Assembly: GCA_902496505.1 (NCBI GenBank)
Contig: CABVBB010000048.1
Coordinates: 1-9,301 of the forward strand
Origin: an uncultured Peptococcaceae bacterium
Lineage (GTDB): Bacteria > Bacillota > Peptococcia > Peptococcales > Peptococcaceae
Reading direction: 5' to 3'
DNA: 9,301 nt
The stretch's first letter is position 1. The number at the start of each line of letters is the position of its first letter. Below the pieces are notes generated by a model, which had not been told where the DNA came from, did not search any database, and saw only the letters and a program-made list of their open reading frames with translations. A program made the translations under genes and the position numbers. Positions 6,504 through 9,301 of the stretch are shown here, in pieces.

Positions 6504-7256
6504 ATGGATGAAAAAAACGCACCAATTATGGAGCATTTGAATGAACTGAGACGGGTATTGATCATAGCCATCATTGCCTTGATCGCAGGGACGCTTGCCG
6601 CCTATATTTTCTTTTTGCAGGACGCTATGGATCTGATCATGGCGCCGATCACCTCGCTCAATGTAGAGCTGAACTTTTTTAAGCCGGCAGAAGCGTTTTT
6701 GGCACAGTTGAAGGTTGCCTTATTGGCAGGCTGCATCATAGCCAGTCCGGTGATCCTTTGGCAGATCATCCGCTTCATACTGCCAGCTTTATACAAGCAT
6801 GAGCGCCGTATCTTTTTTGCGCTGATCTTTTCCTGCATCTTTTTGTTTGTAGCGGGTATTGCTTTTGGTTATTTCTTTGTATTGCGGCTGGGACTCAAGG
6901 CTTTGCTCTTTACCTTCAGCGGCGATATGAATCCTGTTATTTCTGTGGAGAGCTATGTATCCTTTGTGCTCAGCTTTTTGATCCCATTTGGACTGGTCTT
7001 TGAGATCCCGCTTTTTGTTTATTTCCTGACCAAAGCAGGCATCGTCGATCCAGTCATGCTGCGCACTAAACGGAAATATGTGATCTTGATCATCTTGATC
7101 TTGGCAGCTATGCTGACACCGCCAGATATCATCAGTCAGCTGTTTTTGGCCTTCCCGATGCTGCTGCTTTATGAGATCAGCATAGAAATATCGTCCAGTG
7201 TTTACAAACGCAAACTGAAAAAAGAAGCCAAGGCACAAGCACAGAGTGAAGAATAA
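6504..7256 (+). CDS. tatC: Sec-independent protein translocase subunit TatC
   Basis: This is a polytopic membrane protein of 250 residues, the normal TatC size, with six predicted membrane helices. It is the receptor that recognises the twin-arginine signal peptide and nucleates TatA assembly. Diagnostic segments are EHLNELRRVLI near the N-terminus (the conserved HLxELRxR motif on the cytoplasmic side), the periplasmic-loop FFKPAEAFLAQLKVALLAG, LPALYKHERR, GYFFVLRLGLKALL, and SYVSFVLSFLIPFGLVFEIPLFVYFLTKAGIV, followed by LRTKRKY and the last helices with MLTPPDIISQ. ATG 6504 is preferred: AGGGTGA (6492-6498) is placed 5-8 bases upstream, whereas the in-frame GTG at 6495 sits inside that site. 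The C-terminus is lysine-rich and cytoplasmic. The following PRC-barrel gene starts 19 bases after the stop, so they are probably co-transcribed. Confidence 0.95.
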   Translation: MDEKNAPIMEHLNELRRVLIIAIIALIAGTLAAYIFFLQDAMDLIMAPITSLNVELNFFKPAEAFLAQLKVALLAGCIIASPVILWQIIRFILPALYKHERRIFFALIFSCIFLFVAGIAFGYFFVLRLGLKALLFTFSGDMNPVISVESYVSFVLSFLIPFGLVFEIPLFVYFLTKAGIVDPVMLRTKRKYVILIILILAAMLTPPDIISQLFLAFPMLLLYEISIEISSSVYKRKLKKEAKAQAQSEE

Positions 7257-7275
7257 GAAGGAGGCCGTATTTATT

Positions 7276-8319
7276 ATGAGCAAGTGGGTAAATGTTGGAA
7301 GCATTGCAGGCAAGGATATCCTCAATTTGGAGAATGGGACTTTTGTCGGCAAAGCGCAGAACATCCTGGTAAACCCCGCAGATCAGCATGTCGCTGGCGT
7401 GCTTTTGCGTCAAAAGGGGCTTTTGGGCAGCAAGAATGTGTTGGCCTTGGAAAATATCAAGGCTTTTGGCAGTCATACCATCACGTTGACCAATCTTAGC
7501 GGTGTTCAAGCAGCAGAAGGCGTCAACATTTTGAATATGCCCGTGGTGACTATTGACGGCACCGTATTGGGCAAGATCATTGATTTTGCTTTTGATCCAG
7601 CAAATGGTCAGATCGAGGAGTATGTGCTGAGCGGCGGGCTTTTGAAAAATCAGCCTGTCGATAAAGGCGTCTTGCGCGGTGAGCAGATCAGCGCCATTGG
7701 CCGTGATGTAGTCATTGCCAAGGAAAATATTGCCTTAGACGATCTGTATCCGCCAGAAGAGGATACGTACCAAAGCTGGCAGGAGATCGATGAACTGATG
7801 GATGATCTGCAGTCTCCTGAAGATGAGTTGGAGGATGTCATCGAGAACTTCAGTGAAAAGATCAATGAAACTGTCGATGAAGTAGAGGAACGGCTGCAAA
7901 ATATCAACACCGATGAGTTTTCGGAAAAACTCAAGGGTCAGGCAGAAAAATTCACTGCTGACGCCAAAGAATTGTTCGGCAGCCTGCGTGAAAAGCTGCA
8001 ATCCAGCAAACTGGATCCAGACAGCTTGAAGGAAGATATCAAAGCCAAATTTACCGCTAAAAATCCTTCTGCAGATGGAGAAGCTGCGCTGATCAAGCAG
8101 ATCGAGGAACAGATGCAGGGCTCTACCGTAGAAAAGCCTGTCATCGATGCGGACGGCAATGTGATCATTTGGCCTGGTCAATTGATCGGACAGGAAGAGA
8201 TCAAGCATGCGGTAGCCGCTGGCAAGCTGCAGGATCTGATCAATGTGACCGTGCCATTGGAAGCGGACAAAACACCAGAAGCAGCAGAGGAAGCTGAAGC
8301 AGAAAATTTGGGTGAATAA
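7276..8319 (+). CDS. PRC-barrel domain protein with long acidic helical region
   Basis: This 347-residue protein has AAGGAGG (7258-7264) 11 bases before the ATG at 7276; an earlier in-frame ATG at 7246 lies inside tatC and lacks a comparable site. Two PRC-barrel-like modules are visible. The first is about residues 4-75 (VNVGSIAGKDILNLENGTFVG, then HVAGVLLRQKGLLGSKNVLAL). The second is about 84-155 (VVTIDGTVLGKIIDFAFDPA, then IEEYVLSGGLLKN). An acidic, helical, probably coiled-coil segment follows (about 165-260, DEVEERLQNINTDEFSEKLK). A short C-terminal module (about 284-325) has DADGNVIIWPGQLIG followed by EEIKHAVAAGKLQDLI. The tail is Ala/Glu-rich. PRC barrels occur in ribosome-maturation factor RimM and in photosynthetic reaction-centre H subunits, usually as protein-interaction modules. 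No signal peptide is visible, so it is probably cytoplasmic. Its position after tatC suggests co-transcription; a role in secretion is unproven. Confidence 0.85.
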   Translation: MSKWVNVGSIAGKDILNLENGTFVGKAQNILVNPADQHVAGVLLRQKGLLGSKNVLALENIKAFGSHTITLTNLSGVQAAEGVNILNMPVVTIDGTVLGKIIDFAFDPANGQIEEYVLSGGLLKNQPVDKGVLRGEQISAIGRDVVIAKENIALDDLYPPEEDTYQSWQEIDELMDDLQSPEDELEDVIENFSEKINETVDEVEERLQNINTDEFSEKLKGQAEKFTADAKELFGSLREKLQSSKLDPDSLKEDIKAKFTAKNPSADGEAALIKQIEEQMQGSTVEKPVIDADGNVIIWPGQLIGQEEIKHAVAAGKLQDLINVTVPLEADKTPEAAEEAEAENLGE

Positions 8320-8328
8320 AGAGGAATT

Positions 8329-8358
8329 TTGCTCCTTGCAGTCGAAATCACATATATT
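8329..8358 (+). promoter_or_regulatory. Weak promoter candidate before the FeoA-like gene
   Basis: TTGCTC (8329-8334), 18 bases, then TATATT (8353-8358) is the best promoter-like pair in the 106-base gap after the PRC-barrel gene. The -35 is poor and the region is AT-rich, so chance matches are likely. No clear terminator follows the PRC-barrel gene, so read-through is the alternative. Confidence 0.3.
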
Positions 8359-8425
8359 GCAGAAATTTATACCCCTTTTTCAAAAATATATGGCCGTATG
8401 GGCCTGACGAATAGGAGTGTTTATG

Positions 8426-8650
8426 ATGTCACAAATTGTGGATTTATGTGATTTCCCTGTAGGCGAGCTGGGAGAGATAGCGGATCTGGAGCACAGTGCG
8501 GTCATGTTCAAGGAATTTGGCTTGAGCATCGGCATGCCTGTCATCATCTTGCAGAAGGCAGCGCAGTGGCTGGTACAGATCGGTTACACTCAGATCAATA
8601 TGAGCAAGGAATATTTGCAAAAGATCAAGGTCAAACCAGCTGGTTTATGA
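8426..8650 (+). CDS. FeoA-like domain protein
   Basis: This is a 74-residue single-domain protein. AGGAG (8413-8417) lies 8 bases before ATG 8426; ATG 8423 and GTG 8417 are alternative in-frame starts, but GTG overlaps the ribosome binding site. The sequence follows the FeoA SH3-like pattern: a start LCDFPVGELGEIADLE, then FKEFGLSIGMPVIIL (the 'GL-x2-G-x2-V' core), a beta segment QWLVQIGYTQINMS, and a closing EYLQKIKV. FeoA proteins assist the ferrous-iron transporter FeoB, and the same fold appears at the C-terminus of DtxR-type regulators. No feoB gene is visible here, so this is an orphan FeoA-like protein; it may serve FeoB elsewhere or another partner. The usual Arg-rich 'RRL' before the Gly-Leu core is replaced by VMFKEF. 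Confidence 0.8.
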   Translation: MSQIVDLCDFPVGELGEIADLEHSAVMFKEFGLSIGMPVIILQKAAQWLVQIGYTQINMSKEYLQKIKVKPAGL

Positions 8651-8675
8651 GTGAGGGCAATGTGATTTTAGGAAC

Positions 8676-8708
8676 AAAAAGAATTGGTTAATCTATAACA
8701 ATTTTTTT
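8676..8708 (+). terminator. AT-rich terminator candidate after the FeoA-like gene
   Basis: AATT (8682-8685) and GTTA (8687-8690) pair with TAAC (8696-8699) and AATT (8700-8703) around the loop ATCTA, with one bulged G. A run of A on the 5' side (8676-8680) faces a T run (8702-8708). The stem is AT-rich and therefore weak, but the layout and T tract fit an intrinsic terminator. Confidence 0.5.
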
Positions 8709-8730
8709 GCGTTTATTAGAAAAACTCATG

Positions 8731-8758
8731 CTGAAAAATAGCGTTTATCTGATATAAT
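8731..8758 (+). promoter_or_regulatory. Extended -10 promoter for the thioredoxin-reductase-like gene
   Basis: A perfect TATAAT (8753-8758) is preceded by TGA (8750-8752), an extended -10. CTGAAA (8731-8736), spaced by 16 bases, serves as a moderate -35. The start codon is 42 bases downstream of the -10, with AGGAGG (8787-8792) between. Confidence 0.7.
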
Positions 8759-8800
8759 GTAAATCATAGATGGTTACAAAAAATTTAGGAGGCGTTTTTA

Positions 8801-9301
8801 ATGTCAGAAGTATATGATCTCGTAATTATTGGTGGAGGTCCTGGTGGACTGGCAGCAGGTATCTATGGCGGCCGTGCAAAACTGAAAACATTATTGATCG
8901 AGAAAGGTCCGTTAGGCGGTCGTGCTTTTACGACCAGAGAGATCGTGAACTATCCTGGTTACAATAATTCCACTGGTCCTGAATTGACCGGCGCTATTGC
9001 AGAGCATGCTAAGAGCTTTGGCGTAGAAGTTGCCAGAGGCGAAGTTGTCGATGTTGATTTCAGCAAAGACATCAAAGTTATCAAAACCAAAAAAGAAGAG
9101 TACTTGGCTAAAGCTGTTATCGTTGCTACTGGTACAGAATCCAGAGTACTGGGCATCCCAGGCGAAAGAGAACTGACTGGTCAGGGTGTTGCTTACTGCG
9201 CTACCTGCGATGCTGAGTTCTTCCAAGATCAGCACGTTGTTGTTGTCGGCAGCGGCGACCAGGCTATTGAAGAAGGTATGTACATTGCTAAATTTGCTTC
9301 C
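8801..9301 (+). CDS. Thioredoxin reductase-family FAD-dependent oxidoreductase (partial, N-terminal 167 codons)
   Basis: The gene is cut by the right edge of the window. The ATG has AGGAGG 8 bases upstream. Visible features are the N-terminal FAD-binding motif GGGPGGLAAG (residues 11-20), GGRAFTT with NYPGY (39-53), the VIVATGTE segment (107-113) and the redox-active CATC (133-136) within GVAYCATCDAEF. The start of the NAD(P)-binding motif, VVVVGSGDQAIEE, is at 146-158. Low-molecular-weight thioredoxin reductases use this CxxC to pass electrons from NAD(P)H through FAD to thioredoxin. Two positions differ from the common pattern: GGR in place of GGQ near the flavin, and GSGDQA in place of GGGDSA. 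The residues that set NADPH or NADH preference lie past the window. The strong promoter and a frequent use of GTT/GCT/GGT codons suggest good expression. I leave the symbol blank because it could be a trxB paralogue. Confidence 0.88.
   Translation, partial: MSEVYDLVIIGGGPGGLAAGIYGGRAKLKTLLIEKGPLGGRAFTTREIVNYPGYNNSTGPELTGAIAEHAKSFGVEVARGEVVDVDFSKDIKVIKTKKEEYLAKAVIVATGTESRVLGIPGERELTGQGVAYCATCDAEFFQDQHVVVVGSGDQAIEEGMYIAKFAS

Noticed and set aside
8316..8340. Possible terminator (AGGA with TCCT) after the PRC-barrel gene
   Set aside because: Only four base pairs and no T tract; too weak to call.
8633..8646. Perfect 14-base palindrome AAACCAGCTGGTTT at the end of the FeoA-like gene
   Set aside because: It falls inside the coding region, has no loop and no T run after it, and could be codon coincidence; not supported as a terminator or operator.

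Overview
The window looks like ordinary chromosomal DNA from a Firmicutes-type anaerobe. The evidence is a class-I valyl-tRNA synthetase gene behind a T-box leader, strong AAGGAGG-type ribosome binding sites, a two-gene tatA/tatC secretion locus without tatB, a DUF4491 membrane protein and a thioredoxin-reductase-like flavoprotein. A member of the Negativicutes (for example a relative of Phascolarctobacterium or Acidaminococcus) would fit the gene content and moderate base composition, but I cannot prove this from the sequence. All genes lie on the + strand. I see no rRNA, tRNA, IS element, CRISPR array or prophage gene.

Layout. (1) 1-611: the 3' end of asnS (asparaginyl-tRNA synthetase) and a closely linked yajQ-family gene. 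(2) 612-3634: a strong extended -10 promoter, a T-box riboswitch whose specifier codon reads GUA (valine), valS, and an intrinsic terminator. (3) 3673-4328: a promoter and a translationally coupled pair, a DUF4491 membrane protein followed by a 96-residue acidic protein of unknown function. (4) 4370-8319: a promoter-like site, then a 515-residue protein with a central SUKH-3-like domain, tatA, a hairpin-plus-T-run attenuator, tatC, and a PRC-barrel protein with a long acidic helical region. (5) 8320-8708: a small orphan FeoA-like protein and an AT-rich terminator candidate. (6) 8731-9301: a promoter and the first 167 codons of a thioredoxin-reductase-family flavoprotein, cut by the window end.

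How the genes work together. The first half is translation-related (AsnRS, ValRS under tRNA-Val control). The middle encodes a minimal TatAC translocase. The hairpin between tatA and tatC could make tatA mRNA exceed tatC mRNA, matching the known excess of TatA in the complex. The SUKH-domain protein just upstream and the PRC-barrel protein just downstream may be co-transcribed with tatAC, but nothing in the sequence ties them to secretion mechanistically.

The most novel-looking items are the large SUKH-3-like protein with no toxin beside it, the intra-tat attenuator, the DUF4491/96-residue overlap pair, and a pair of shared short motifs in two neighbouring promoter regions. I do not see convincing evidence for an entirely new system; these are leads with modest support.
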